DNA of 64,000 nucleotides, from the NCBI GenBank assembly GCA_016703665.1, contig JADJBS010000020.1, positions 1,046,001 through 1,110,000 on the forward strand. Direction: 5' to 3'. The notes beneath the pieces were generated by a model. The model had not been told where the DNA came from. It saw only the letters and a program-made list of their open reading frames with translations, and did not search any database. The DNA is from Candidatus Defluviibacillus avedoerensis. Lineage in GTDB: Bacteria; Pseudomonadota; Gammaproteobacteria; Burkholderiales; Burkholderiaceae_C. The position numbers and the translations under genes are program-made. Within the stretch, counting starts at the first letter, position 1; every line of letters begins with the position of its first letter. Positions 43,736 through 54,200 of this stretch are shown here, one piece after another.

Positions 43736-45823
43736 ATGTCAGCAAGCACAGGTCCCGGCCTGAACATTGCCCAGCAAGAGGCTGTGAACTTCCTGCACGG
43801 GCCTTGCTTGGTGCTGGCCGGGGCGGGTTCGGGCAAAACGCGGGTGATCACGCACAAAATCGCGCGACTGATCCAGATGGACATGCCACCCGAGCGCATT
43901 GCGGCCATTACCTTCACCAACAAGGCTGCTGCCGAGATGCGCGAGCGTGCAAAAGGCCTGATTGGCCGTGCGGCCAAGAAAGTGGTGGTCTGCACCTTTC
44001 ACGCTCTTGGCGTGCGCATGATGCGGCAAGACGGCGCAGCGCTGGGCCTGAAACCCCAGTTCAGCATTCTGGACAGCGATGACGTTACCAGCATCCTGAA
44101 AGACTGCGGCGGCACCACGGACGCCGCCACTGCACGCCAGTGGCAGTGGACCATCAGCCTGTGGAAGAACATGGGCCTGAACTCGGATCAGGCCATGGCG
44201 CAAGCCAAGGACGACACTGAGCGCCAGGTCGCCACCCTCATGGCGCGCTATGAAGAGCGCCTGAGCGCCTACCAGAGTGTGGACTTTGACGATTTAATCA
44301 GCCTGCCGCTCAAACTGCTGAAAGACCACGCAGACGTACGCCACAAATGGCAGTCGATCCTCGGCCATGTCCTCGTCGATGAATACCAGGACACCAACGC
44401 CACGCAGTACGAAGTGCTCAAACTGCTGGTGGGTGAGCGCGGACGCTTCACCGCTGTGGGCGACGACGATCAGAGCATCTACGGCTGGCGTGGGGCCACC
44501 CTGGACAACTTAAAGAAGCTGCCACAAGACTTCCCAACGCTCAAGGTGATCAAGCTGGAGCAGAACTACCGCTCCACCAGCGCCATCCTGCGCGCGGCCA
44601 ACAACGTGATCCAGCCCAACCCCAAGCTGTTTCCCAAGACCCTGTTCAGCGAACTGGGCGAGGGCGAACCTGTCCGCGTGGTGGATGCCGATAACGAAGA
44701 GCACGAAGCGGACCGCACCGTGGCCCGAATTCAAAGCTTGCGGGCTAACTCGGTTCATAAGGAGTTCAAGGACTTCGCGGTCCTCTACCGCGCCAACCAC
44801 ATGGCCCGCGTGTTTGAGCAGGCCTTGCGCCGCGCCAATATTCCTTACAAAGTGTCTGGAGGGCAGAGCTTTTTTGACCGCGCCGAAATCAAGGACCTGT
44901 GCGCCTGGTTCCGCCTGTGGGTCAACAACGACGACGACCCTGCTTTCTTGCGTGCCATCACTACACCCAAGCGTGGTATCGGCCACACCACCTTGCAAGC
45001 GCTGGGCGTGTTCGCGTCGAAATACAAGCTGAGTCTGTTCGAGGCACTGTTCAGCAACTCACTTCCCGCCGCCCTGAGCGCGCGCGCGGTCAACGGTCTG
45101 CATGAGTTTGGGCGCTTTGTAAACGACCTGGAATACCGCGCCCGGCATACCTTGGGGGCAGAAGCGGCTGCAGAATTCCTGAAGGATTGGCTCAAGGAAA
45201 TGGGCTACGAAAAACACTTGTACGACAGCGAGGACAATGAGAAAGTTGCCGCCAGCCGCTGGACCAACGTGCTGGAGTTTTGCGACTGGATGGGCAAGCG
45301 CTGCGGCGGCGAGATCGAAGACGCCGCTGGCGTCAGCACCGGCAGCGAAAAGAAAAGCCTGCTAGAGGTCGCACAGACCATCTCCTTGCTGTCCACCATT
45401 TCTGAACGCGAGCAAGAGCAAAACGTGGTCACCCTCTCTACCCTGCATGCGTCCAAGGGGCTGGAATGGCCGCATGTGATGCTGGTGGGCGTGAACGAAG
45501 GACTGTTGCCTTTCAAGCTGGACGACGACGATGGCCGCAACCGCGACACCAGCGAAGGCACCCTTTTGCGATTGCAGGAAGAACGCCGCCTGATGTACGT
45601 AGGTATCACCCGCGCGCAACGCAGTCTGGCTGTCAGCTGGATCAAGCGACGCAAAAAGGGACGAGAAACGATCGGCGGAATTCCCAGCCGTTTCATCGCC
45701 GAGATGGCGCTTGACAAGAACACCGTGAAGGAAGACCCGCGTGAAAAGCTGCGTGCCTTGCGCGCCGAATTTGCCAAAAAGGCACAGGACTCAGCAACCG
45801 CTGCGGCACAATCCAGCGCATGA
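43736..45823 (+). CDS. rep: ATP-dependent DNA helicase Rep
   Basis: A 695-residue SF1A 3'-5' helicase from ATG 43736 (MSASTGPGLNIAQQEAVNFL). Motif I GAGSGKT is at residues 29-35, Ia ITFTNKAAAEM near 61, II VDEYQDTN near 213, III GDDDQSIYGWRG near 240, IV/V LSTLHASKGLEW near 567 and VI YVGITRAQ near 620. Sequence phrasing favours Rep over UvrD. Rep assists replication through protein barriers. Its stop overlaps the pldA start (ATGA). Confidence 0.94.
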   Translation: MSASTGPGLNIAQQEAVNFLHGPCLVLAGAGSGKTRVITHKIARLIQMDMPPERIAAITFTNKAAAEMRERAKGLIGRAAKKVVVCTFHALGVRMMRQDGAALGLKPQFSILDSDDVTSILKDCGGTTDAATARQWQWTISLWKNMGLNSDQAMAQAKDDTERQVATLMARYEERLSAYQSVDFDDLISLPLKLLKDHADVRHKWQSILGHVLVDEYQDTNATQYEVLKLLVGERGRFTAVGDDDQSIYGWRGATLDNLKKLPQDFPTLKVIKLEQNYRSTSAILRAANNVIQPNPKLFPKTLFSELGEGEPVRVVDADNEEHEADRTVARIQSLRANSVHKEFKDFAVLYRANHMARVFEQALRRANIPYKVSGGQSFFDRAEIKDLCAWFRLWVNNDDDPAFLRAITTPKRGIGHTTLQALGVFASKYKLSLFEALFSNSLPAALSARAVNGLHEFGRFVNDLEYRARHTLGAEAAAEFLKDWLKEMGYEKHLYDSEDNEKVAASRWTNVLEFCDWMGKRCGGEIEDAAGVSTGSEKKSLLEVAQTISLLSTISEREQEQNVVTLSTLHASKGLEWPHVMLVGVNEGLLPFKLDDDDGRNRDTSEGTLLRLQEERRLMYVGITRAQRSLAVSWIKRRKKGRETIGGIPSRFIAEMALDKNTVKEDPREKLRALRAEFAKKAQDSATAAAQSSA

Positions 45824-46974
45824 ATTTTGTGAACCATTGCCCTTTGAGCCCCACCCAATGGGCTGCGCTGACATTTTGCGGAGGGCTGAGCATGGTCGCC
45901 GCAGCCCAGTCTGCGCCTGAAGCGCAGACTGGGGCAAATGTCAGTGGTTGGGCGACTTGCACCCAGACAGATTCGGCACAGCGCTTGGCTTGCTTTGATG
46001 CTTGGGTTTTGGATCAAAAATCAAGCTTAAGGCAATCCCAAAAACCCTCTTTAGCTATCGATTTTGAAGCCTCGAAGAAACCATCTGAAGACATCAGCGC
46101 TAACCCAGACACGACTTTGGCAGACGGTTGTCGCAACCGGCAGTATTCGGCCTTGTCCCGCTTTTGGGAGCTGGAAAAGGCAAGCGACTGCCATACCTTT
46201 GGCATCCGGGGCTACCGTCCGATCAGCCTGTCCTGGATTGCTGCCGACTCCACCAATCCTGCACCCAGTTCGCCCGCTGCGGGTCATACGGCCACTGCTC
46301 AGACTTACCAGAGAACAGAAACCCGAATCCAACTGTCGGTGCGGACCAAGATCGCCCAGGGGCTGCTAACGCCCAGGAATTCCGAGTCTCGCGACTCGCT
46401 CTGGTTTGGTTATACCCAGCAGTCTTACTGGCAACTGTTCAACGGTGGCATTTCTCGACCATTTCGCAACACCGACCATGAGCCTGAGGTGATCTATGTC
46501 TACCCCACCCAGGCCAGTTTGCCCGGGGGGTGGCAACTGCGGTATTCCGGGATGGGACTGGTGCACCAGTCGAACGGTCAATCCTTGCCATTGTCACGCA
46601 GCTGGAACCGTGTTTACCTGATGGCTGGCGCTGAACTGGGTGAGCGCTATCGCCTCATGGGCCGCGCCTGGCAACGACTACCCGAAAAGGTGGACGACGA
46701 CAACCCGGACATCACCGAGAAAGTGGGCCGTGTAGAGCTGCAGGGAATCTGGGACATCGACAAGCGGAACACCCTGGGCGCAACCCTTCGCAGTTCGATG
46801 GCAGCAAAAGCCAATGGCTCCCTTCGACTGGAGTGGCTCCGGACGTTGGGGGTTCCGGAAAGCAGTGGTTTGCGCCTGCATGCCCAACTGTTCAGCGGGT
46901 ATGGTGACAGCCTGGTGGATTACAACCGTCGCCGGGTGGTTTTCAGCCTGGGCCTGAGTTTGGTGGATTTTTGA
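45820..46974 (+). CDS. pldA: Outer-membrane phospholipase A1
   Basis: A 384-residue protein, longer than the E. coli enzyme of about 290. A signal peptide covers about residues 1-31, followed by a linker of about 120 residues. The PldA barrel begins with YTQQSYWQLFNGG, then SRPFRNTDHEPEVIY; the catalytic His-Ser pair is in GLVHQSNGQS, followed by SRSWNRVYL. It hydrolyses phospholipids that reach the outer leaflet. The start overlaps the rep stop (ATGA), and the stop overlaps the next gene. Confidence 0.92.
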   Translation: MNFVNHCPLSPTQWAALTFCGGLSMVAAAQSAPEAQTGANVSGWATCTQTDSAQRLACFDAWVLDQKSSLRQSQKPSLAIDFEASKKPSEDISANPDTTLADGCRNRQYSALSRFWELEKASDCHTFGIRGYRPISLSWIAADSTNPAPSSPAAGHTATAQTYQRTETRIQLSVRTKIAQGLLTPRNSESRDSLWFGYTQQSYWQLFNGGISRPFRNTDHEPEVIYVYPTQASLPGGWQLRYSGMGLVHQSNGQSLPLSRSWNRVYLMAGAELGERYRLMGRAWQRLPEKVDDDNPDITEKVGRVELQGIWDIDKRNTLGATLRSSMAAKANGSLRLEWLRTLGVPESSGLRLHAQLFSGYGDSLVDYNRRRVVFSLGLSLVDF

Positions 46975-47417
46975 TGCGCATCCTGGTCTTGACCGTTTTG
47001 ATGGCGGCAGGCGTCGTGTATGCCCATACGGCCCCGGTTCTACCCGTCGCCACGGGCGTCATTTGCCAAAACGACCTTCTCAAAACCCAAAATGTCCTCG
47101 GTCAGTGGCGGGTTGAATGGGCAGATGAATTGGCTGGCGAGCCTCCGGATGCACGCCTGGTGTTCACGTTAAATCCTGAATTCGCCGACAGCCTGCTGGG
47201 GCTGCTGGACCTGGGACACAAACGGCATGAGATCGCTGGCGACATTGAAGAAGAATTGCTGACACTGGAAGAGTCACCAGATGGCACAAGCATCAGCGCC
47301 AACTGGTCTCTTCGCGCCGTCCCTGGCCGCTGCGGCAAGGAACTGGCTGGCACCTGGGTTCGGGCATCCGATGGCAAACAACGCCAAGTGGTGCTAAGGC
47401 GACCCGCAAAATGGTAA
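46974..47417 (+). CDS. Small secreted protein of unknown function, coupled to pldA
   Basis: A 147-residue protein from ATG 46974, which overlaps the pldA stop by one base (TGATG). A signal peptide is clear (MRILVLTVLMAAGVVYA, cleavage before HTAP). The mature part has two cysteines (ICQND and GRCGKE) that could form a disulphide, and a repeated beta pattern. I do not recognise the family. Translational coupling to pldA suggests a periplasmic or envelope role related to it. Confidence 0.65.
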   Translation: MRILVLTVLMAAGVVYAHTAPVLPVATGVICQNDLLKTQNVLGQWRVEWADELAGEPPDARLVFTLNPEFADSLLGLLDLGHKRHEIAGDIEEELLTLEESPDGTSISANWSLRAVPGRCGKELAGTWVRASDGKQRQVVLRRPAKW

Positions 47418-47478
47418 GACGGCGCGAACAGACGCCGTGGCCCTTGGCCAAGTACCCGCTCAACAAATTCAACTCAAA

Positions 47479-48593
47479 TCAGACGCTGGCATGCCACAGT
47501 GTAAGAATGCAGCGCACCAGGTCAGCCTGGCTGAGAATGCGCATCTTCTGGTACACATCCCGCGTTTGGGTGCGCACGGTTTCTGGCGACACGTTCAGAG
47601 CGCGGGCCACGTCTTTGCTGCTCTTGCCCGTGGCCAGTTCGCGGGCTACCCGGGCTTGAGCAGGGGTCAACCCGTACAAGTCCGTCTGTCGCGACGCCTC
47701 TGGCAACACCAAAGCAGCCGGGTCTGACACAAGCACCACCGCACCGAGTAAACCCCCTCGTTGGACGTGCGGCGCGCCAGGTAGGCGTCGGCAAAGTGTG
47801 TCACATCCACCGCCTCGGCAGAGTTCTGCGCAGCAAGCCAAGCGAGGCTGCGCTTCGTTGACCGCCGCAGCATCCAACTGGCCGTCTGGCCCACACAGCA
47901 GCCCATCTTGCCGTGCAAGCACCCTGCGCCCGGCGTTGTTGGCATGCATCATTTGCCCCGCCTGTTTGATCAACATATGCCCAGCGGCAGTTTGTCCAGG
48001 TAGGTCAGCAAGGCTTCGGCGGGCAGGCGGGCACTGTCCAGGCGGAACATCAGACCCAAGGCACGCGGGAGGTGAGGCAGCAACAAGCGGAACCACGCCC
48101 GGTCTTGCGGGCTGAAGGGAGGCGACTTCAGGGGCCGGTGAGTTGTCAGTTCCGTGGCCCGAATTCCCCCTGGGGTGTTGTCAAAGATGGCGCCTGTGCA
48201 AAAGCGCCCCACATCCATCTTGGACAGCAGATCACGGTAGATCTCGGTCACCACCAGTTCTACTTCGGTTGCCACATCGACATCAGTGATGACGTCACCC
48301 TGCTTGACCAATTGGCGCTCCAGCGCCCGCTGCGCCCACAAATCCAGAGCCATGTATTTGATAGCCCACAGCATGTTCTGCTCTGGCGGGATATTGTGGG
48401 TATAGAGCATGCCGCCCAAGTGCTGCGGTAGCTACGGCGTGTACAACATGCCCGAGCGACCTTTGAGTGACGCAATCACCGCCTGTAGCACAGCAGACCA
48501 CTGCTGGGAATCAGACGCGGCACCGTAAATCAGGTGCAGCAAATCAGAAAGCTCTTCTGCACTGCGGCCAGTTTGGGCTGTTCCAGGTTCCAT
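47479..48593 (-). pseudogene. Decayed LuxR-family transcription regulator
   Basis: The reverse strand from ATG 48593 reads EELSDLLHLIYGAASDSQQW and on to GRSGMLYTP, then an in-frame TAG; the frame continues to 47970 (LWAIKYMALDLWAQRALERQ, SKMDVGRFCTGAIFDNTPGG). The remainder lies in other frames: LAAQNSAEAVDVTHFADAYL and, to the end, LYGLTPAQARVARELATGKS and NVSPETVRTQTRDVYQKMR, a canonical LuxR helix-turn-helix. One nonsense codon and at least two frameshifts make this a decayed gene and not a single error. The intact protein would have about 370 residues, usual for this Comamonadaceae family. Confidence 0.82.
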
Positions 48594-49034
48594 GCAGTCA
48601 TTGATCTGTCTCCTCAGGGTTGATTATTTATTCTGATATGGCACCTGTACCCGAGCGTTTTGCTTGTCCATACCTCAATTGGGTCATGACAGATTTGTCG
48701 AGAGTTTGCAAACTTCAGACACGCATGTACCCACAGCCAAACAAAATGACGCCGCCTATTCAACTCCATATCGGTCAAACAAAAGCCCTGCTGACAGGCC
48801 TGATCTAGCTTGAACGTTTGAAAATGCCTGAGCCCAAAATCGACCAAACAGCATATTGGGAGTCATTCTGCGTGGCCTGTTCCTAGGTGCTGGCCTGGGC
48901 TTGCTTGTTGCATGCGGTCGACACGGGGGCCAAGTTGGTGCGTGCTTAGCCGCCTTCTACGACATGGTTGGCGGCACGTTTGGCGTGCTGATTGGGCTGC
49001 TGTTAGAAATACTGAAAACCAACCGACAGTTGGC
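48594..49034. other. Intergenic stretch of 441 bases without a supported gene
   Basis: Several short open frames exist on both strands. The most protein-like is 48856-49038 plus (TTG start, 60 codons) with two glycine-rich hydrophobic stretches (LRGLFLGAGLGLLVACG and GTFGVLIGLLLEIL). It has no ribosome binding site and overlaps the next pseudogene, so I regard it as a possible remnant of a membrane protein at most. No hairpin terminator is evident. Confidence 0.5.
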
Positions 49035-49859
49035 ATGATCAACCCCAACTTCAATCTGGAGTACGTCATCCATAGCGACGAAAAGCCTTTGCGGCTAGAG
49101 CGCCAGGCTCGCCTCTACGATCTGGCTGTTGATCTGCACTATCTGATGCCAGGCCCCCAGGAAAAGGTGCTGGACGCGAGCTGTGGATCGGGGTTCATGA
49201 CCCGTGCCATTGCTCACCACTCACCGGGTACCACGGTCACCGGACTGGACCGAGAGGCTAAATACATTGACTTTGCGCGCAGTCGGGCAGCGGCAGAGCA
49301 ATTGGCCAATGCCCCCTTTGAAGTGGGCGACGTACTGAAGCTGCCATTTGCCGACGCCAGTTTTGATTTGGTGTGGTCCAAGCACCTGCTGCAATAGGTG
49401 GGTCAACGTGAACAGGCCCTGGCCGAGTTCAAGCGCGTGACACAACCCGGCGGGCGCATTGTGTGTGCCAACTTTGACCGCTTCTGCCTTTCGCATTAAC
49501 CCACCGACGCACGCCTGCAGGTCGAGATGGAGAGATGGTTTGGCGCGGCGCAGCAGGCCTTTGGCTTTGACAATGATTTGGACCGCAAACTGCACCACCT
49601 GTTCAAGCAACTGGGGTTGACCGACGTCAAGGCAGACTTTATGCCCGACAAAGCCTTCAACGGTTTTGGTGGCGACCCCGAGCGGCGCTGGAACTGGCAG
49701 CAGCAGTTCAACAGTGCCATGCCTTTCACGGTGAAGGTGTTTGGCGACGAAGCCACGGCGCGCGACTATTCAGAGCGCGCGGTGAACCGGTTCAGCAACC
49801 CGGATGTGTATGTGTACTGCAGTCTGTTTTATGTTGAGGGTCAGGTGCCTGGCAGCTAG
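49035..49859 (+). pseudogene. SAM-dependent methyltransferase with two in-frame stop codons
   Basis: A single frame of 274 residues from ATG 49035 (MINPNFNLEYVIHSDEKPLRL) with a class I methyltransferase domain: VLDASCGSGFMTRAIA near residues 45-60, VTGLDREAKYIDFA near 70, and FADASFDLVWSKHLLQ. A TAG at 49395 and a TAA at 49497 interrupt it, while the frame otherwise stays open and sensible to the natural stop at 49857 (EFKRVTQPGGRIVCANFDRF, then WNWQQQFNSAMPFTVKVFG). Both stops may stand at former tyrosine codons (LLQ-stop-VGQREQ and LSH-stop-PTDAR). It is probably inactive. Confidence 0.82.
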
Positions 49860-51259
49860 GTGCTAGGAGTACCGCCCCACCGCCCGGCTAGGTTCTTCAG
49901 CAACTGATTCACTGCAGCCAGGCGCCGGTTGCGCACATCCAGCAGGCTGCGCTCGGCTGAGAGCACGGTGGTTTGCGCAGTCACCACGTTCAGGTAGCTC
50001 ACAGTGCCCGCCTCGTACTGGTTTTGCGCAATGTCCAGGGCGCGGCGTGCGCTGGTGAGGGACTCTTGCTGCAAACCCATTTCCTCTTGCAGCAGGCTGG
50101 CAGCAACCAGGTTGTCCTCAACCTCTTGCAAGGCGGTGAGCACGGTTTGGCGGTAGGTGGCCACGGTCTGGTCGTAACTTGCTTGGGCCGAATCACTGGC
50201 GGCGCGGCGGGCGCCACCGTCGAACACGGCAAAGGCCAGCGTGGGGCCGAGCGACCAGAACCTGTTGCCGGCCTGGATCAGGCTGCCCAGCCCCCCGTTG
50301 CGAAAACCGCCGTTGGCCGACAGCGTAAGCGCAGGCAAAAAGGCAGCGTCTGCCGCGCCGATTTGCGCGTTGGCCGCTGCCACTTGCGCCGCGGCGGCAG
50401 CAATGTCAGGGCGACGGGCCAGCAAAGTGGACGGCAACTGCAGCGGGGCAAGCGGCGGCGCGGGCAGTTCTCCTGTGCTGGGCGGCGGCAGCGCAAGGGC
50501 AGCGGGCGCCTGGCCCAACAGGCTGGCGATAGCGTGCTCAAGTTGCGCGCGTTGCAGGCGTGCCTCCACCAATTGCGCCTGGGCTGATTTAAGCTGGGTC
50601 TGGGCTTGTGCCACATCGGCAGCCGATGCCACACCGCCCTGGTAGCGGTTTTTCGTCAAGTCCAGCGACCGGGTGTAGGCCGCCACCGTCTGCGTCAGCA
50701 CGGCCGCCAGAGCGTCCGACGTGCGCAAGGAGAAATAGCTTTGCGCCAGCGTGGCTTGCACAGACAGGCGGGTGGCCGCCAGGGTATGGCGACTGGCCTG
50801 CAGTTTGGCGTCGGCCGCATTGACGCTGGCGGCCACACGGCCCCACAGGTCGAGTTCCCAGTTGGCCAAGGAGCCTTGCAAACTGTAAGTGGTCGCTGGG
50901 CCGCTGCTTGCCGCATTGGCCGCGCGGCTGGCACCTGCGCTCACGCCAACGGCAGGTAAAAGGCTGGCGCGGCTGCTGCCCAGCGCAGCCTGAGCCACGC
51001 TGACCGCTGCCGCAGCAGAGGCCAACGTCTGGTTGCCTTTGATGAGGCGGTCCTGCAAATCATTGAGCACCGGGTCGTTGAACAGCGTCCACCAGGCGTC
51101 GGGCACCTCGGCCGCATGTGGATTCAACTTGACGAAGACCGGGCCTTGCTTGAACGCGGCAGGAACGTCCATGGTCGGGGGGCTTGTGCTTGGCGCGCTG
51201 CCACAAGCTGTAAGCGCAGCCGTTGCCACCAAGCTCGACAGAATTTTCTCAAAGCGCAT
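49856..51259 (-). CDS. Outer-membrane efflux lipoprotein (NodT/OprM family)
   Basis: A 467-residue TolC-like channel with a lipoprotein signal (LVATAALTAC, lipid-attached Cys19). Two repeated outer-membrane efflux domains (about 60-255 and 275-460) each begin with long Ala-rich helices. The conserved WELDLWGRV near residue 135 and ARRPDIAAAAAQVAAANAQI near 295 are family marks. It starts 11 bases inside the end of the RND gene, so it belongs to the efflux operon. Its stop overlaps the stop of the convergent methyltransferase pseudogene by four bases. Confidence 0.93.
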   Translation of the reverse strand: MRFEKILSSLVATAALTACGSAPSTSPPTMDVPAAFKQGPVFVKLNPHAAEVPDAWWTLFNDPVLNDLQDRLIKGNQTLASAAAAVSVAQAALGSSRASLLPAVGVSAGASRAANAASSGPATTYSLQGSLANWELDLWGRVAASVNAADAKLQASRHTLAATRLSVQATLAQSYFSLRTSDALAAVLTQTVAAYTRSLDLTKNRYQGGVASAADVAQAQTQLKSAQAQLVEARLQRAQLEHAIASLLGQAPAALALPPPSTGELPAPPLAPLQLPSTLLARRPDIAAAAAQVAAANAQIGAADAAFLPALTLSANGGFRNGGLGSLIQAGNRFWSLGPTLAFAVFDGGARRAASDSAQASYDQTVATYRQTVLTALQEVEDNLVAASLLQEEMGLQQESLTSARRALDIAQNQYEAGTVSYLNVVTAQTTVLSAERSLLDVRNRRLAAVNQLLKNLAGRWGGTPST

Positions 51260-54200
51260 GGCTTACCTCAACGGGGGACAGCGTGGACATCTTGACCGGG
51301 CGACGGCTGAAAAGCCGCTTCAGTCTCAGGCGGCCACGGTCCATCAACACATAGACAACAGGGGTGGTGTAGAGCGTGAGCAACTGGCTCAAGATCAGCC
51401 CGCCCACCACGGCGATACCCAGGGGTTGGCGCAGCTCGGCACCGTCGCCATGCCCCACCGCCAGCGGCACGGCACCCAGCAAGGCAGCGGCGGTGGTCAT
51501 CAATATCGGGCGCAAGCGCAACTGCGCGGCGCGGAAAATGGCCTGCGGGGCGCTGTGGTGAAAACCCGCCTCATCGGCGCGACGCTGGTAAGCAATGGCA
51601 AAGTCAATCATCATGATGGCGTTCTTCTTGACAATACCGATCAGCAGGATCACCCCAATCATGGCGATCAGCGAAAACTCGGTTTTGAACAACATCAACG
51701 CCAAGAGCGCACCCACCCCCGCAGACGGCAATGTGGACAAAATAGTGATCGGGTGAATCAAACTCTCGTACAGAATGCCCAGCACCAGGTAAATCGTGAC
51801 CAGGGCAGCCAGGATCAGCATCGGCTGGGTGCTGAGCGAATCCTTAAAGCCTTTGGCGGTGCCCTGAAACGTGCCGCGTATCGACACAGGCACACCCAGC
51901 TCGGCAATCGCGTTGGTCACGGCATCGGTGGCAGCCGACAGGCTGCCACCCAGCGGCAGGTCAAAACTGACTGTGGTCGCGGGCGTGCCCGATTGGTGGT
52001 TGACCGATAACGGCGCAATGCCGATCTCGGTGCGCGCCACACTGCTCAAGGGCACGGTTTTGCCCGTGTTGCTGATCACATTGAGGTTTCGCAGGGTCTC
52101 CGGCCCTTGCAAGAATTCATCGGCCAGTTCCAGCACCACGCGGTACTGGTTCAGCGGGTTATAGATCACCCCGACCTGGCGCTGGCCAAAGGCGTTGTTC
52201 AGCGTGGTGTCCACATTGCGCACAGTCACCCCCATTTGCGACAGTGCGTCGCGGTCCATGATCAGGTTGGTCTGCAAGCCCCGGTCTTGCTGATCGGTGT
52301 TGACGTCTTCCAGCTCAGGCAGCTTGGACAAGGCCACGCGAATGCGCGGCTCCCAGGCGCGCAAGTCCTCCAGGTCATCTGATTGCAAGGTGTACTGGTA
52401 ACTGGAATTCGCCTGACGCCCGCCCAATCGGACATCCTGCTGCTGATACATGAACAAGCGCGCACCTGGCTCGCTGGCCAGCTTCTGGCGCAAGCGGTCA
52501 ATCACCTTGTCTGCAGACTCCCGGCGGACGGACAGGGGTTTGAGCTGCATGAACATCTGCGCCGTATTGCGCTGGCTGCCTCCGGTGAAGCCAGTGATGT
52601 TCTCGACAGCGGGGTCGGCACTGACAATGGTTAAAAATCTCTCCAACCTTTGCTGCATGGCCTGAAAGGAGGTTGATTGGTCTGCCCGGATAAAGCCCCC
52701 CACCCGTCCCGTGTCCTGGGTGGGGAAGAACCCTTTTTCAATGACACCGTAGAGATAGACATTCAGGCCAATCACGGCCACCAGAGTCAGCAGGGTGAGC
52801 GGTTGGTGCCGCAGGGCAAACGCCAGGCTGTGGCGGTAGCCACGCAGCATGCCCTTTTGCGCCCTGGCTGACAGGCGGGCCAGCCAGTTAGGCGGTTTGG
52901 CGGTGCGCGGCGGCGCAGTCAGCAAGCGCGCACACATCATGGGGGTGGTGGTCAACGATATCACCATAGACACCAGGATCGCTGACGACAAGACCACAGC
53001 AAACTCACGGAACAAACGCCCCACAATGCCGCCCATCAGCAAAATAGGGATGAACACCGCGATCAAAGACAAGCTGATCGACAGCACGGTAAAGCCAATC
53101 TCGCGCGTGCCGTCCAGCGCCGCCTGCATCGGAGTTTTGCCCCGCTCGCGGTGTCGGGTGATGTTCTCCAACACCACAATGGCATCGTCCACCACAAAGC
53201 CCGTGGCGACCGTCAACGCCATCAGCGACAGATTGTCCAGCGTGTAGCCGCACAGATACATCACGGCAAAGGTGCCCGCCAGTGAAGCAGGCACCGCCAC
53301 ACTGGGAATCAGTGCCGCCCGCGCATTGCGCAAAAACAAAAACACCACCAAGATCACGAGACCGATCGAGATGGCCAGCGACCGCTCCACCTCGCGCAGC
53401 GACGCGCGGATAGTGGGCGTGCGGTCGGACACCACCTTCAGGTCAATCGCCGCCGCAATGCTGGCCCGCAAATGCGGCAGCAAGGCATTGACCTTGTCCA
53501 CCGATTCAATGATGTTGGCATTGGGCGACTTGAACAGCATCAGCAAAATGGCCGGGTTGCCATTGGCCACACCGTAGGTGCGTACATCCTGGACTGAATC
53601 AACCACTTCAGCCACGTCCATCAAGCGAACCGTGCTCCCATTTCGATAGCGAACGATCAACGGTGCATAGTCCGCTGCCGTGCGCGCCTGGTCGTTCGCC
53701 GTGATCTGCCAGCTTCGGCTCCCATCGTCCATCAAGCCTTTGGGGCGGTTGGCATTGGTGGCCGTCACGGCAACGCGAATGTCGTCCAGCGCAATGCCGT
53801 TGGCAGCCAGCTTGTTTGGGTCCAAGGCGATGCGCACGGCGGGCAAGGCACCCCCACCAATGTTGACCTGGCCAATGCCATCGACTTGCGCCAGGCGTTG
53901 CGCCAAAACGGTGGAGGCTGCATCGTACATCTGGCCGCGCGAGAGCGTGTCCGAGGTGAGCGACAAAATCATGATCGGCGCATCCGCCGGGTTCACCTTG
54001 CGGTACTGCGGGTTACTGGGCATGCCTGTGGGCAGCAGCGTGCGAGCGGCATTGATGGCTGCCTGCACATCACGCGCCGCGCCGTTGATGTCGCGGTTCA
54101 GGTCAAACTGCAGCGTGACACGGGTGTTGCCAAGTGAGGAGCTGGAGGTGATCTCGTTAACGCCTGCGATGGCGCCTAAGGCGCGCTCTAGCGGCGTAGC

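Noticed and set aside
48614..48847. Small open frames on both strands between the LuxR and methyltransferase pseudogenes
   Set aside because: No ribosome binding site, no recognisable protein and no codon bias; left as intergenic.
48856..49038. 60-codon hydrophobic plus-strand frame
   Set aside because: Starts at TTG without a ribosome binding site and overlaps the next pseudogene; could be a remnant, but not supportable as a gene.
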